This document shows positions 33,420 to 47,707 of a DNA stretch of 64,000 nt, in pieces. Positions within the stretch are counted from its first letter, which is position 1. Every line of letters starts with the position of its first letter. The translations under genes and the position numbers were made by a program. Origin of the DNA: Isoetes taiwanensis (taxonomy: Eukaryota; Streptophyta; Lycopodiopsida; Isoetales; Isoetaceae); the NCBI GenBank assembly GCA_021234155.1, contig JAJEKV010000032.1, forward strand, positions 16,408,208 to 16,472,207. Direction: 5' to 3'. The notes beneath the pieces were generated by a model. It saw nothing but the letters and a program-made list of their open reading frames with translations. It was not told the DNA's origin and ran no database searches.

Positions 33420-34801
33420 TCAGCCAACAGCTATGGTACGATCACCCTTGTGCACAGGGATATAATCTACGGCAGGGTCAAGTATCACGACATCAGGGCA
33501 TGTATATCCTCAAAATTATTGTCTTCCTCATCAGTAGGAATAGCATCATCCCAATAACGCCTACGCCCAGGCCCATTCCTCTCCACAGGCACAAAGCCTG
33601 CTGGCAAACCAAATAGAATTGTCCTCATATCGGACGGCATGCTGTGACTAGGGTTTAGCAGCACTCTCCAGGCAGCCCGAACACGATGCTCATTGATATG
33701 AGCCGTGTTTGAAGGGATGATCCAGGAACTAGACAAGGTAAATTTTCCAGATCGAATATCCTAGCCAAGGTATACAATAGACTAGCAGTCAACCTATGAT
33801 TCCCATGGTAATTCACAAAATGTGCAGCTCGATTCAAGAGGTTCTTATTGTCAAGAACAACAAGGTTCTTCGTATCACCAGCTCCCCATCTCAAATAGAG
33901 ATCTTTTCCTTTCTCAATAGCATCTTCACTCACATTATGGAGACGACAAACATAATGGACTTTCCCAACATCCTTCATGCAGTACCCAATCATACCTTTA
34001 AAACAATGAAGGCGACTGTTTTTAAGGGCTTTGCATACCAAAATCACACCCGGTGGCTTTGAAACCCAATTGAAATCCTTTTTTATAGCATCATTCATGG
34101 CCCTGGGGCTCTTGAACCGACATCTAAAAATAGCCTGGCAGTGCAAGTGATCAACACTTGCGCTCCAGCCAAACACCTTTGATTGCAAAAGCCAACAAAA
34201 GCATCATAAAAACTCGTGGGCACATCTTGTCCAGACAAACCCAAGGTGACATTGACATCTATGGCACTCCAATCCTGACCAAGAGAACAACCAGCAGCAT
34301 GTCCCCCAGTCTGAGGCTCTTCAGAAGAGGAGCCGATTTTCAAAGAACTCAAAGAAGGAGGCACAGACCAAGCAACACCCTTCCCATTCCTCGCTGCTCT
34401 CTTCAAAGACATCACAGACAAAATAAAACCAGCAAACCCGGCTCACCTGTGACAGAAATCCGCTGACACAAAACTGGAGATGGCCTTCCGAACAACCAAG
34501 ACGACCCCTCCTTATTCTGTGGCCCAAAACAGAAACACTGACAGAGCCAAGACACATACCCGGCCCGCCATGCCCATCTCCAGACCACGTGAGAACTTCC
34601 AGTTCCGACCAACCCAAGCACAGATGCCAGCCCTAGATTCCCATATTTCAAATCCACAGTGCTACCATCATTTCCTACCATATTTCTATACGAATACGCT
34701 TCGGTTATAAAAATACCATTCGTGATTTCGGCCACATAATCAAATTGTGCAGTAGAGATTGGTATATTTTCCCATGTGCACGTGGCAGTTACGGTCGCCA
34801 T
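33420..34801 (-). pseudogene. HUH (Y1) endonuclease, Replitron-like, copy 1
   Basis: The frames at 34801-34412, 34421-34095, 34188-33655 and 33736-33420 join through frameshifts near 34185, 33700 and 33490. The core shows 'SVDHLHCQAIF' (the H-x-H metal-binding motif II of rolling-circle nucleases), then 'GMIGYCMKDVGKVHYVC' (motif III, Y-x-x-K with the nicking Tyr), then 'GKDLYLRWGAGDTK' and 'LLNRAAHFVNYH'. It ends 'VDYIPVHKGDRTIAVG'. Active proteins of this type nick and join single strands during transposition. The single-Tyr motif and eukaryotic context suggest Replitrons; descent from other Rep-like proteins is possible. This copy is dead. Confidence 0.7.
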
Positions 34802-35002
34802 CTGGGCCTACAATATTACAAAATAGTTGTGCTTAGGGCTGAGTGCACAGAGACGAGGTAACAGAATCAGTCAGATGTTGTGACAGTAGCCGGATTTGAT
34901 GCAGCCTGCTTGGTGACAACGTGGTTTGGAGAAGGGAGGTGTTTGGCGCTGATGCTTTTAAGTAGCACACTATTGAAGAGCAGCCGATTTGGGTTCTTGT
35001 AC

Positions 35003-38000
35003 ATGGAATTTTTTGGGGAAGACATGGGCTTGCTGGAGTCTATTGAGAAGTTCATTGATGCTCCTTGCACAATTGAAAGCAAAGAGTGGCTGGATTTGCT
35101 TGAGAATTTACCGGATGACCTGCAAAAAGGGATTTATTGTTTCCTTTGATCCTTGTGACAGGTGAGGTATGTGTGGTGGCTGATCAATCTAACACAGGAA
35201 AAGATGAATTCCCTTCTGCTGAAGAGACCGTATTAACCATGATTAGCCTGCAAGTGCACAAAATTAATGTGATTGTGCAGAAATCACAAGAAAATCTTGG
35301 CAAAGAAAAGCCAACGTCATCTCAAGTCTTGAAATTTCTAGGTCTACTCAAAACAGGAAGGATGCAGGTTGATAACGTGTTGTATAAATTGGCAGAAAAG
35401 CTGCAGCAGGAAATGGGCAGCAGGAAATGGGAAGTATCTTACAGCTTCCCAGATGCTAATCAACAGATGATCATGTCTTTGACCTTTAAAGCATACTTAG
35501 AAAAAATACATGTATCTGAGAAGTGAACAATGGTATCCAAATGGATGATCAGGTACATATATATTAGTTGCATAGTTGATGCATCCTATGCAAAAGTATT
35601 TTTGTCCATTATAATTTGATTCATTGTTAGATGAAGTTCTGCCTGTTGGTGTCAAAGCTTGTTGCTTATTCCACCTCTGCATGTCAGTTAATTCATGTTT
35701 CCTTGATCTTTTTGTGTGCTCTTGTTATTTTCAATTCAGCAAAATATGTGGACTTGCAGGTCTATGTCAGGAAACAAAACTTTGCTAGCCGTAGTTGGGG
35801 ATGCAAAAAGGAATGTAAGAAGATGTTTGACAAACAACATCGAGCTAAGATGCAGTTGTAAGGATTTTCTTCTCTTGTTATATGTTCCATAAGCTTTCAA
35901 TGAGCAATTGTTCGCTGTTGTATGGAACATGTGGCGCAATTCATAGACCTAGGAATCAGCGTATTGAACAATGAAAACAAGTTGCCTTCAAAACAGCCAT
36001 CCCGATTCCCAAATTTTGAAAGCTACCTTCATCTCATGTATTGAATGTTAACTTGATCACCCTTGCTTGTATTATGTTGTTGGCACCTCTTACGTCTATT
36101 CTTGGATGGCGCCCAGTAGGCAATAAAAGTTAGTCTTGGAATCCTGGTTAAGCAATCTGTCTAGACATATTTTCTCATATATATATTTCTTCTTTTATAT
36201 TGACAGAGGTGCTACAAGATTGAAACAGCAGCAATTTCTTCAACAGCATCCATGGGATACAGATTCTTCTATTCCTATTGATGGAATTGGGCCCTGGTCT
36301 GGGCCGTGGTCAAACTCACCTCCATTCGATGTAGGAACATTCGGCAAATATACGGAAGTAGATGTTTTAGGAAGCAAAGCTTTCCTACAGTCACAGATTC
36401 CATCATTTTCTTACATTGACAGGGATAGTCAGGTTTCTGTAAACAAATTAAAGACCCATCAAGACAAGGGGAGATACCAGAATGCCAGGTGTCAAACCAA
36501 GCAAGCAAAACAGAGGCCATCTATCCCAACTACCACCAACGAGCAGAATGAGTTATTTGCACTGCAACCAAAGTTATGCCGCGAGGTACTTTCCGTCTTT
36601 TTGCATGAATCTATCTCAGGTTCCATATTACCCACTGGTAAATAGAAGCAGCATTTGAGCTCCTAAACCCTCTCTAACCATGGATAAAATTGAAGAACAC
36701 TGTTTTTCCTTTCTAGAGATAACAAAAGAGAGCTGTTTGGAGTGAAGATAATGATCCTAGAAAAACTAGATGCTCATAAGATCTGTTCAGACTGTCTCTG
36801 AGGAAGATGATGTTGATACAAAAAGTGTCTCATTGCAAGATTATATTTGTCATTTGATTGAATGAATTATAAAATTTTGGATGTCCATTTCGAGTGCTTG
36901 CTGCTGCATATGTTCATTGTTAGGCCATCTAAATGAGTGAGATCTATCATTATAAAACCATTGTAACACAACAGAAACTATACAAGCCATTTTTATTCTA
37001 GTAGAGGAGGGTTTGTATGATAAGGCTCCCCTGGCATACCATAGGATGTGTTTTTCTTTGAGGGTCAGATAAATACACTGAATATGCTTATATGCTGTAT
37101 GTCAACGGTTTACATGTAGGCTGAAACGATTTCCACGAGTGGAGTAGAATGCCCAAAAAAGTTATCCACCAAAAGACAATTCTAGGAGGACAATTTCCTG
37201 AGTATTTCAGGGGATGGTTTCCTTCGATGTCCTGGATACATAGATACCCAATTGTCACATAAACTGCTGGTCTGTCACCAAGGGCAATCTGTCAAATATG
37301 CAACTTAGGGGCAGAAGAACACTTTTATCTTCTTGTGTTCAGCATACTATGACATAAGAGGAAAAGACCACTGTTTTTTCAGGTACATGGCCACTTGGCG
37401 GCAGCTTATGAACTTCCCAGACAAGAAACGTTGTATACATATGAACTTACCAAACTCAGAATGAACGTGCTCAGAAAGAAGCTGATTCAGAATTAAAGCA
37501 AACAGTGCTGACTTCTTTTCTGGTATTTCATCCGGCACCCTTGAACTGTACTAGAAAAGGAAGTCAAAAAGGTCCGCTGCTGGACAGCCACGAAGGAAGA
37601 AAAGGGACCATAAGCATGTACAAAGCATCATTAGGATTTTCAGACTTTATAAGTGGGTGCATTAATGAGCTCATGGGATACAGAATTATATAAGCTTTAT
37701 CACTAGGTTTTAGTTTTTCTTCTTTGCTAGCACTTTCAACTAGGAGAATGCTTCTAGATGTTGGAAGACTTGCAGTATTCACTTGGTCTCATAGACCCTA
37801 TCCTATGGGTTTCCTATAGACATTAATAAACTCTTTCTTTCTCTCCTTTCCTGCAACTTACATATGTCATAGGACCATTATGAGTTTCTTAAACCATCTG
37901 CATACATGAGCCAGATCCCACATTTACTTCGTCACTTTAAACTAGTTTCTGAAAGCAACATGTTGTGTACTTTGTTACATTACATTGGCACCTATAGTAT

Positions 38001-41000
38001 CAGTTGCAAGAGCCAAATTTACAGTCTTGGTATCTTCCATAGAACTGCCAAAATTGGGAAGATGGTTGTCATATACAAGGAAAGTGAGCACAATAGAGAA
38101 AGATCACACAATTGGCATCCTATAATACTAGTTGCAGGGCTATTACTATCTTGGGTCTTCCACAGAAGTGCCATAATTAAACTATGGCGGAAGGAAGAGC
38201 TGGTCTTTGGAAGAAGGGGCTTCACATCAAAAACAATTATGTAGATGTTTTGCGAGAGCCCTGCAGTGGTTACAATTTTATAAAATCCCTTAACTGCTCT
38301 GTTCAGTACCCCTGTTAGGATGCTTTTATGCATGATTTGAAGCAAGTGAGCACTTGCCATTGGCAGAATTTGGGCCTTAGCAGTTACCAATCAACAATGT
38401 ACAATTCCAATGGATCATGCTTCAGGCAACGTATTGCGAATTATATAGACCCTACCATGGGAGGATGTGATTGAAATGATCATAACAAGCCACTATTCTT
38501 CTGGTTGGAAAATAAATGCCTGGGTGATGGAAGCGGATGACATGTTTAGCTATGTCATTTTATTGACAATGCATATGGTGGATGGTATCGCTTCTGCAAA
38601 GCTAAAATGCTGTTCCAGATCCAGAAGCACGCTTTGTATGATGTAATACCAAGTGCCAAAGACTTAAGTTCTTAGATTAGCGCATTGAACTTGTCTAGAA
38701 TCTGCATGTCAGTTTACTTCTGTAATCTACTAATCTAGAACCATTCTTTCTCCTTTGCATGCAAACATTTTGGAAGAACGTCTATGCAAGCATATGCCCT
38801 TAAATGTGCCTCATGGTGGGAACCAAAAAGAGAATTTTTAGAATCATAAACCCAATGTTGGGAGAAAAGCTAATTTCTCAACTTCGTCTGAGCTCTTATC
38901 GACTTGACATTCAAGTTGGAAGAGAACAGAAAATTTTATATGAATTAAGGTTCTATGACAGTTGTAAAAAAGCTGAGCTAGGAGATGAAGCACATGCCTT
39001 GCTTAGATGTTACGCTTATAACCAATTGCGGGCGTCATCTTTACATGTGAACGCCATCTTGGGGGCTTATCTGTAGGAAGTTTGGAATTGCAGGAGAGAT
39101 ATTTTTGAGTTAAATAACTGGATAGATGAGTTCAAGAATTGTAGTTATTTCGAGCATATTCTTTTGTATGGTTTTGCCTATGGAACTGAGTGCACATTTG
39201 GCATGATGAATAAAGAAATAAATAATAATATAAGAATAGCTTGAGTGATGGATTTTCTTTTCTTAAATGACTGACACACCAACTACAGGCACGACATGCA
39301 AAGACCGCTTTATGGAGGAAAAGTTCTCGGCAAAACTTCCGAAGAGGCCAATTGGATATTTATTCATCACTGCTAGATCTCAAGGGACCCCGGAGGAAAA
39401 AGTCAATGCCTGCTATAAGAAACAATGTTTCTGCATATTGTGGAAGTAGGAAGCCCTTCGTATCTGAGATACATCACTTTAATGAAAAAAGGCAGGTTCC
39501 ACCTCCTTATTTAGTAGTAGAATCAACAGGAAAGAAGAATATTCTTGCCTCCCAGGCAAGCTCGACATCAGCTCTGAGAGAGGCTCCATGGAAGAGGGCA
39601 GCAACACAAGGTGCAGATAACTTAAAGGAGATAAAATGGTGCAAAAATATTGATGCACTTGCTTCAAAGGGTGACAGAGAGGAAGGATGTTGTACTTCCA
39701 ACTCACAAGAGAAGATAATGGATAACACGTATCTTTCTAGTGAAGGTAAGATTCCACAGAACATGGACACACACTGTATGCCCTTAATTAAAGAACTTAT
39801 TCAGACGCTAGTAAATCGCATTGATGCTGCTTGCTCCTGCTCAGTAACAGATCCTAGACAAGGGCATTCTGAACCTCAAAAGGAATATGCATTGGACTAC
39901 CAAGACGAGAATGTGAAACAGTCTCTTCCCTTCGAACAGATGATTTGTGATTCAGGGTCTTGGCATGCTGTAGATGGTTACTCAATTTCTGCAAAATTAT
40001 TAGGAATTGAATCATTGAATGTTTGCAAGGACCATGGTGCTGTAGTCGCTGGGGAACAAACATCGTTTAACAGGAGTGGCAACGGGGGTGTTAACCAACT
40101 CTTGCAATCTACGGATTCAAATAACTTATCTTTTGAACCAGAAATTGGCCAGAAAGAACGGCTATCAGTGACAGTGATAAAGAGCCAACATCCAGATGCC
40201 AAGAGAGGGGGAAATCAAGGCCACATCCAGCTACCAATGAAGAGCGACCCTCTTAGTGTGGTAAACCTTTATGTAAAGCTTTCAGTGTCTAAAGATGATA
40301 AACAGAATCACAAAAAAGGACTTCCCCCCCAAGGACACAGTGCATGTCCTTCTCATAGCTTGGATGAACAAGAGATAACCGAGTACTCAGAAGTGGATCA
40401 TACTTTGAAAAACAATTTGCCCCTATCTTCGTCATGTAAGTTCTGTGGTGTCTCAAACCAAGAAGTAGAGGAGCCGCTTCTTTTTAAAGATAAAGAGAAT
40501 GAGAAGAAACAGAATGAGGCAAAAGACATACAAGCAAGACTCTCTGCTGGGTCTGAAGTAGAGTCTGGTGTTGATGACAGGACAGATATGATGCCAAGAA
40601 TCTCTGATTATTCAGAAGCACAAGTACAGACAGATATCAATGCAGAAGTAATGGACAGGAGACCTGTTCCAGCATGCCATAGTGCTCTAACTATGAAGAA
40701 GAATTATGATGTGTCAGGTATACAGCTGAGTTTGCCCACTCATATATGTGAGCAAAGTAAGTATAACCGTTCTGTGCTTGGTTTGTTTTAGGGAAAGGGT
40801 CTGCCTGCAGCAGAAGACAGAAAGCAAACATTTGGAGGCCTAGAAAAAGAGTTCATCTACAGCAAAGGTATAAAATATGTTACTCCAATATGACATGGAG
40901 CATAATTCTAATTCAATTTTGTTGAGGTAGAATTTGAGCAAAAAGTAGTCTGCACAGCATCAAAGGCAGCCATGAGTCCCCTTTACATCTTTCTAATGGT

Positions 41001-44000
41001 CACATATGCCCTGCAATATAGGAGGATATTCAAAGGTCTTCATGCCTAGTATACAAGATGATGAGTTAACATTCATTTGGATATTGTTCCATAGCACCTT
41101 CTGTTATTTAGTGTTGCCCAAACATAGATTTGCAATTGCTAGACTAAAATGTTTCTCCATTTTCAGTGCTAATATGTATAAGTTATTTAAAGTTAGGAAA
41201 TTGGCATCTTTATTTGAAGTGTTCCAGTATGATGGTAGATGTGCAATATTTAGACTGGATGTTTCTGCATTATTAGTGCCAACATGTACTGCTACTTCAG
41301 TTAGGATTGGCGGCCCGTACCCAAGATGTCTGCATCAATTAGATTATTGCACAATAAAAATTATGCTATGTTGACTGGAAATCACAAGTACTATTAATAT
41401 GTATACTTCCACTTTCCACCAGGAAGCTTGGTAATGTAGCTTTGGAGAACACCCTGCCCATATTTTCGTCAAAGGTACTTGAGCCAGGACAATATTACTT
41501 TTTTATTTGCATTTTCTAAGTATACCTTTTCCAATTCTGCAGGATCATGATAGCCCTTTAAGCCTTTCTGGGCAAAGCCTTCCAAAAATTCTTCAACATA
41601 TGCATGTTCAAAGGGTCATTGCAGAGCTGGGGCCTTCAACATTGAAAGCACCAGCAAAGGCACATTTTTTTGTTTCTGGTTTTGGTAATCAGCACACGTC
41701 CAATGTAGACAGTTCTATACAATTAGAGAACAAGTTGGAAAATACCATAAGGAAGAAGAGAACGCAAAAGAAAAGAAGTGTCCGAAATTTGAGTTCAAGC
41801 AGTATTCTCTTCATCCAAACTTTTGAACTCGTTTTATTTTTGTGCTTAACAATCAACATTAATTAGGACTGTTTTACAATAAGTTTAATAAGTATAGCAT
41901 TTAAATTGACAGTTCTTCATAATGTTGTACAATCCAACACACAATGGTGTTACACTCCATTGCTTTCTAAGGAATCGGCAGCATTCTTACCATTTATTCT
42001 GTTCCCTAAAGCTTGGATTATTTGAAGGAATCAAATGTGGGTCTCTCAAGTAACCCAAGGTTGCAATTGGGCAGTTCAGGGATCATCGACCAGGAGATCT
42101 ATGTCCCTTTCAAAGGTGTCCCATGGCATGCAGTCAAAAGAGCGTTGGCACATCTCAAAGGAACTCTCCCTTTTTGCAGGGTGTGAAAACATCGTCGTGT
42201 GTTACTAATTCTTTCAACGGCATTGAAGCTGAATACAAAGACTTGTCAAGAAGAAAAGTGGCTGAAATTATATGGTTAAAGATGTTCTTATGATCTTTAG
42301 CTTGCTGCCCCTGGACTTGATATGCATTTCCATTTGTGAGTTGGCTTAGAAATGTCAAGATGCAAGCAGGATGATCAGATATGAAGAGGTGGTGTATGGT
42401 TATGCAGAAAATCTGATGCATTTTGGGTTGAGAGAGATCAGTGAGCACAAAGCTAACATGGCATACATGCCATCATTATGACATATTCCAAAAGTGGATT
42501 ATTCTAAAGCTGCTTGTGTTACAACTATTATCCTCTTCTTTTGGTGATTTCCTGCCATCCACCATGCAAAATATTTAGATAGCATAGATGGGGCCTGATT
42601 GCTGCAACTCAGTGGTTGATTATGCTCCTGCTAATATGAACAAGTGAGGAAACATGCACCAGTCATGCAACTTTTGTAGCACATCATATTGCAAGGTCAA
42701 ACATTTCTTTATGTTTTCATACTCCAAATGTCATGAGTTCTTCATGACAATATGAAGATTGATGCAGATCCATATGAGAAAGCAATCAATGTATTATTAT
42801 TATAGCCTCATATTTGGATGACTGTACTGCAACAGATAATATACAGCACATATATCCATGTTGGACCCATAAGCATTTGCAATAAGACCACATTAACAAT
42901 TTAAGTTCACTGCAAAATCTGATGCTTTCTTAAAGGAACTGTAATAACAAACTAGGTTTTGGTTGCTTGACAGGCGGCGAAATGGAGACAATTGAGTTTT
43001 TGGAAAACAGTCTCTTAGAGAAGCGCAGGGAAGCTGATCAATGGCGATTAAAATGGAAGCGCCATCTTCTGGAAGCAGAAATTCAGGTAAGCTGCGATTG
43101 CCATTTGCGACATATCGTCCAGCTTCACATATTCCAATCTTGACATAAACTTCTATGTCTTCCGGCAGAAGTTGGATGCTGAGATCATTGAAACACGATC
43201 AAGAATACACAATAAACCATGCTTGGCAGACGTCCCTTCATCTATGTTCTCATACCCAGGACAAATAAGCAACAACGCAACTTCTTCTATGCCCACATTG
43301 ATTCCTATTTGGAAATCTGCTTGTGCACTTTCTGCCGAAGAGCAAGTTCCAGCTACAAACTCAGCGTCTTTGGTGAGTGAGCACTTGAGTCTGGATAACG
43401 AAAGCCTTCAGTCAGGTAGAAACAGTGAAATAGAGTTTGAAGTAGAATTTGAGGAAGAAGTTGACAAAGCTAGGAATCAAAAGTTGAATATGTTTCTCAA
43501 AGATGAAGATAATAAACGAAGATGCCTGCTAGTTGGAGATGTGAACTATTTAGTCCGTACTGAAAATCAGAAGACGCCGCAGAAAGAGACGCATCAAATG
43601 CCATTAACTGCGGGAATTAATTCTGTGAAGGGGGAGCAAAATTTTGCTAATGCAAAGAGGCGATGTATTGTTCTTGGATCTAATTTGCGTCCCGGAATAC
43701 TAAAATCACCTACATCACCAAGCATTAAACAAGAGACGGCTTTGGAACAGCATGCAAAAAATGCTTCATGTTCTCTAACTGGTCCTTCTTATCAGAAAAT
43801 ATTTGCAACTGCTGTTTCCAATACAGTAGAGATGGTTGAAGGCAATGAAATAACTGACAATCAAAGTACTAGCCCACAGACCATCTCAGAGGACTCATCC
43901 TTGGTGGGGAAAATGTGTATCATAGATTCTGATGGCGAAGAAAATAAGAAAAACACATTATTATCGCAACAGAAGGAAGCAGATGACAACACAGAATACC

Positions 44001-46314
44001 ATGTTTCTAGTCATGGAAACTGTAATGGAACTCTGATTAGAAGATTGGGCAAGGAGGAGCTACCTCATTCTTCTTTACCAATGCCAGAATCTGGTAACGA
44101 AGGTACTAATCAGTTAAAATGTACATATAAAAAGGATTCTTTAACAAAATATACGAACATGAACTCTAATAGTGGAGACTTCATTGACGACAAGCATGGC
44201 CCTCAGAGAAATGGATCCTCTGCTGATGATCAATTACATGTTGCCGATAGTGTTTCTGGAAAGATCATGGAAGTTGGACAAAAGATATGTGAAAAACAGA
44301 AGCGCTTTCAATCTGGAACTATAGAAAACTATAATATGGGAACGACCCAAAATGCACTAACTGTTGAACATAACCACGATATATTAGCAGTCCCAGCTTG
44401 TGTAGATAAGAATGTAAGTGGCATATATGGAAGGATAGAAGACATGGATTTTTGCTTTCCCAAAAGACCAGAAGCAAAAGTTGCTTCTATAACATGTCAT
44501 AGTGCACCATGTTCCCCAAGTTTCTTACAGTCTGATGAGGCATCATCAAATAGCATTCAAAGAAAACCTAATAAATCTGATGCTGCAGAAAAGAGTTTTG
44601 ATCCATGTGTTGAACAGTTTAACGTGGAGTCTTTGGAAGAACAATATGAACAGAGAAGGGATAACACCTTAAGTCTATATGGAACTGAGGAAGTCAATGA
44701 AGTAGCCTTCGTATCCCCACAGGAAAAGGTGACTAGAGGAGACTGCATTGCCTCGGGGGAAACATCATCACAATATCAAAAGATTAATGAAGGAAGACAA
44801 GGGGAACTACCTTCACATATTATCAGAATAAAAGGTATGCATGAAGATGCAACAAATTCAGAAATATCACTACATTCGAAATCTTCTCAAGCTACAAAAT
44901 TAAAAGATGATGATTTGCGTATTAGCTGCGAGTCAAGCGATGAAATACCTGAGGAAATATCTGTTGATGATGAGTCTTTAGAGATAGGAGTATCTGAGCT
45001 CCAGGACAGCTTCGATTCCAGGGCCCTTGAAAATATGCCCCATCCATCATTAACTACATCCAATGAATTGAGATCGCAGGTAGGGTGTTTAGAGCGAACA
45101 GCAGCACAAAGCAAAAGCGTCAGTTGTCCACCAAAAAATTTCCCAAGAATTTCAGAGAATGGCCTTCTGGAAGTACCCAAGGAGGGTGAATGCAAAACAG
45201 TATCACTAGGTCAGGTATTGGCATTGTCCGGAGATTCAGTGGAAGGGAACAGGAACAATTGTAAATATGATGCTGAACTGGTTGCTGAGAGCATTCTTGA
45301 ATTTCTACTTTCCCGTATCCTAGACCAAGAACTTTCAGGTAACAAACATATCCATTAAGTTGTCAATTGTCTCCGTGTATATTGCACGTGTCTGACAAGA
45401 AACGTTGGCTTAAAAGTCCTTAACCATCAAGTAATGTGAGTGCTATAAAGCCTACTGGAAGTAGCATCTGCATAGCAAACTGGAGAAAAAAAGTGATCAA
45501 CTCCATTCAGTAAATGATGCCAATTAAGGAATAATGCTTAAAACTCTCAACTTGCTTGGCATGGGATGGCATAAATCTGAAATTGGTAAAACTTGCAGGG
45601 AGAAATCTCAACGAATGGGGAAAAGCTTTATCGCAAAGAGGAAATGTCAGTAATGAGAGGATACTTGATGAAAATATGCAATCTGGGAAGGAGGAGGATG
45701 AGTTACAGGTAGAAAACAGAGATGGAAAACAACCAAGTTTTTCCTTGCCAGGAAGTCCACTTGTGAACTCAAATGGACGTCCTAGCAGTTTATATTTATG
45801 GGTTCGTCAAACTTGTGCGGATGGAATTATCTGCTCCAGCATGGCATCACCCTGCAGTATTAAGCAGAATTATATAGAAGTCAACCTTGGAACCCTTCTC
45901 AAATCCTCTGGTATCTTGGCAGTTAAGAACTATCAAGAACTTTATGTTGCTTTAGATGCTGCAGCCGAACTTCAAAAGCTCAACACAAATTCTGACAAAT
46001 TTGACAAATGTTTGTTTGATTGTATAAAGGAATATCTGGAGCACTCGGAATCCATTTCATACCCATCTAATCCATCATATAAATCCGTATTTTCTCTTGA
46101 GAAAGTCCTCAAATCTGCAATAGACTGGATTGTAACAAGCGTTACACATGACGAGCAAAACTCTTCCAATCTACAAGATTGTGTTGAAAATTACTGCCCT
46201 ATGGAGGGCAAGTGGGAGGAGCACAGCTCGAATATGGTAGCATTGGTCGATGATATTGCAGATTCGACTTTTCAAAATATAGTAGAATGCCTTGTTCAGG
46301 ATCTATGCAATTGA
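35003..46314 (+). CDS. Large multi-exon host gene, protein not recognised
   Basis: Exon ends were chosen from GT-AG sites that keep phase: about 35155-35522, 35760-35857, 36209-36585, 39289-40756, 40792-40867, 41423-41474, 41543-(donor unresolved, about 41684-41792), 42974-43086, 43169-45338 and 45599-46314. A likely first exon starts at an ATG at 35003 or 35024 (MGLLESIEKFIDAP...), but its junction with 35155 is unresolved. The product is about 1,900 residues, mostly low-complexity, Ser/Glu/Asn/Lys-rich and probably disordered. Recognisable pieces: a helical N-terminal part (SSQVLKFLGLLKTGRMQVDN); a basic segment (RPRKRVHLQQR; later IRKKRTQKKRS); a coiled coil 'FLENSLLEKRREADQWRLKW'; and two related amphipathic helices, 'AELVAESILEFLLSRILDQE' near the end of exon 43169-45338 and 'VDDIADSTFQNIVECLVQDL' at the C-terminus. 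The paired C-terminal helices recall large microtubule/centrosome-type scaffold proteins (TRM/DUF4378- or CAP350-like), but this is only a suggestion. No stops or frameshifts interrupt the exons, so it is probably functional. Confidence 0.75.
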
Positions 46315-47529
46315 AAGAATAAAATTTCTCTTTCCTTCAACATAAAGTATATAAATCAGAGAGTTAAAGTTAATGTAATTTTTTCTAATGAACATTACGT
46401 AATGGTAGCGGGAAGGACGTGTTACCAGTTTTAACATATTAGAAAGCAGTCTAGCCTCTTGATATTTGCAAGATTGCAAACATTGCCAATAATCGTCTAA
46501 GTGCAACCTTTTTTCTTGTTTTTTAAAGTTAACCATTGGATGAAATAAATTATATACAATTAAAACATCACACAGAGGGCCTCAAACAGAGAAGGCACAG
46601 AGACGATTGATCCGGCCTCAAATAAGAACGTAAATAACACACAAAAATCCATGTAGAGCTTCAACGCAGACAGGAATCTTCAATCTGATGACAGATGAAC
46701 CAAGTAATCAATCCTCTGAAGATCGGCTCCAATTTGGAATTGGAATTAAACCGTCACACCAGATTTAAGGTGCAAAATTGGAATATCATAAGAAGCAATA
46801 AAGAAGCAGAAGGAAGAACAAAATCACATGCAAGCAAATCCGGAAGCAGAAGGAAGACAAAATCACATGCAAGCAAATTTGGAACGAAATTCGAAATGAA
46901 AAAGTGAAGCAAGATTCGAAGCCGTCTCTAAACGCCACCTGCTGGAAGGAAATTCGAATTAAAAAAGCGAAGCAAGAATCCAAGTCGTCTCTAAACGCAA
47001 AAATATGTATAAGAAGATATACTGGCGGGGGAGTTGAACCCCGGCGAACCCAAACCAGTGTGCACAAACCAATTTCTCAATCTCCCAAAACTTACAGAGG
47101 TCATCTTTCCTCCTCAACAAGTGCACTGCCATCGCTCTCTGTCTCACGTCAGATAAGGGCAAGAAACCCTCCTCTTCGCCCAACAAAAGCAACGCAAGTG
47201 ACGCCCATGCTTTTGCTAAAAAAAGACCCAGAAAAAAAAAAAAAACTAACCCTACACCATTAAAAAAAACCCATATGATCTATTGCAAACCTTATAGCTA
47301 AAGAATGTATTATTTTTTCTGGACCCTTGGATGGTGGCATAATTCATAGGATATTCTCTCTCCCTACATTCTGTTCGCCCATCTGAAGTTTTTTTGGGAT
47401 CAAATTGACTTCTATTGACCCGATTTTAAAGGGGGCGCTTGAAGACCACACACCATGGGTTAAGGTAGTATCATATTAATACAATCCAGTACTGCACAAC
47501 TCAAACATAGCAACTGGATTCCAACATGA
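46315..47529. other. Intergenic with local tandem duplications
   Basis: 3' flank of the large gene. At 46804-46885 a segment of about 41 bases (gaagcagaaggaagacaaaa...) is duplicated in tandem, and at 46909-46995 another of about 67 bases (gaagcaagattcgaagccgt...). A hairpin with a B-box-like loop (GGGGTTCAACTCCCC on the minus strand) lies at about 47026-47044. No gene recognised. Confidence 0.55.
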
Positions 47530-47650
47530 CACGAGCCTGGGGAATCGAACCTCATAGTTATAGTAATTTCATGCATAGGGATGATCGAACACCACTGATT
47601 GCCAAGTTTCAACTCTCAGTGGCATGCATTCGATGATCCCTATACATAGT
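47530..47650 (-). repeat. Degenerate two-hairpin 3' end, third copy
   Basis: Minus-strand order and spacing match the other two ends: a long imperfect hairpin at 47571-47646 (arms of about 28-32 bases) followed by a decayed T-arm-like stem at 47538-47554 (loop TTCGATT). No adjoining HUH ORF; it sits just beyond the intact end of copy 2. Confidence 0.6.
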
Positions 47651-47707
47651 GCTTGCCATGACGAAGAGCAATACCTGTAAGACTACAAAGGGATGATGTG
47701 AGTGAGC

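Larger units (their letters stand above)
32520..34810 (-). mobile_element. Replitron-like HUH element, copy 1
   Basis: On the minus strand: a broken HUH-endonuclease ORF (34801-33420), a second ORF (33414-32932) and a two-hairpin 3' end (32602-32524). The same order recurs at 47.7-49.0 kb. It lies directly upstream of the large host gene starting near 35.0 kb. The 5' limit is estimated from the first homologous-looking codons and is uncertain. Confidence 0.7.
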
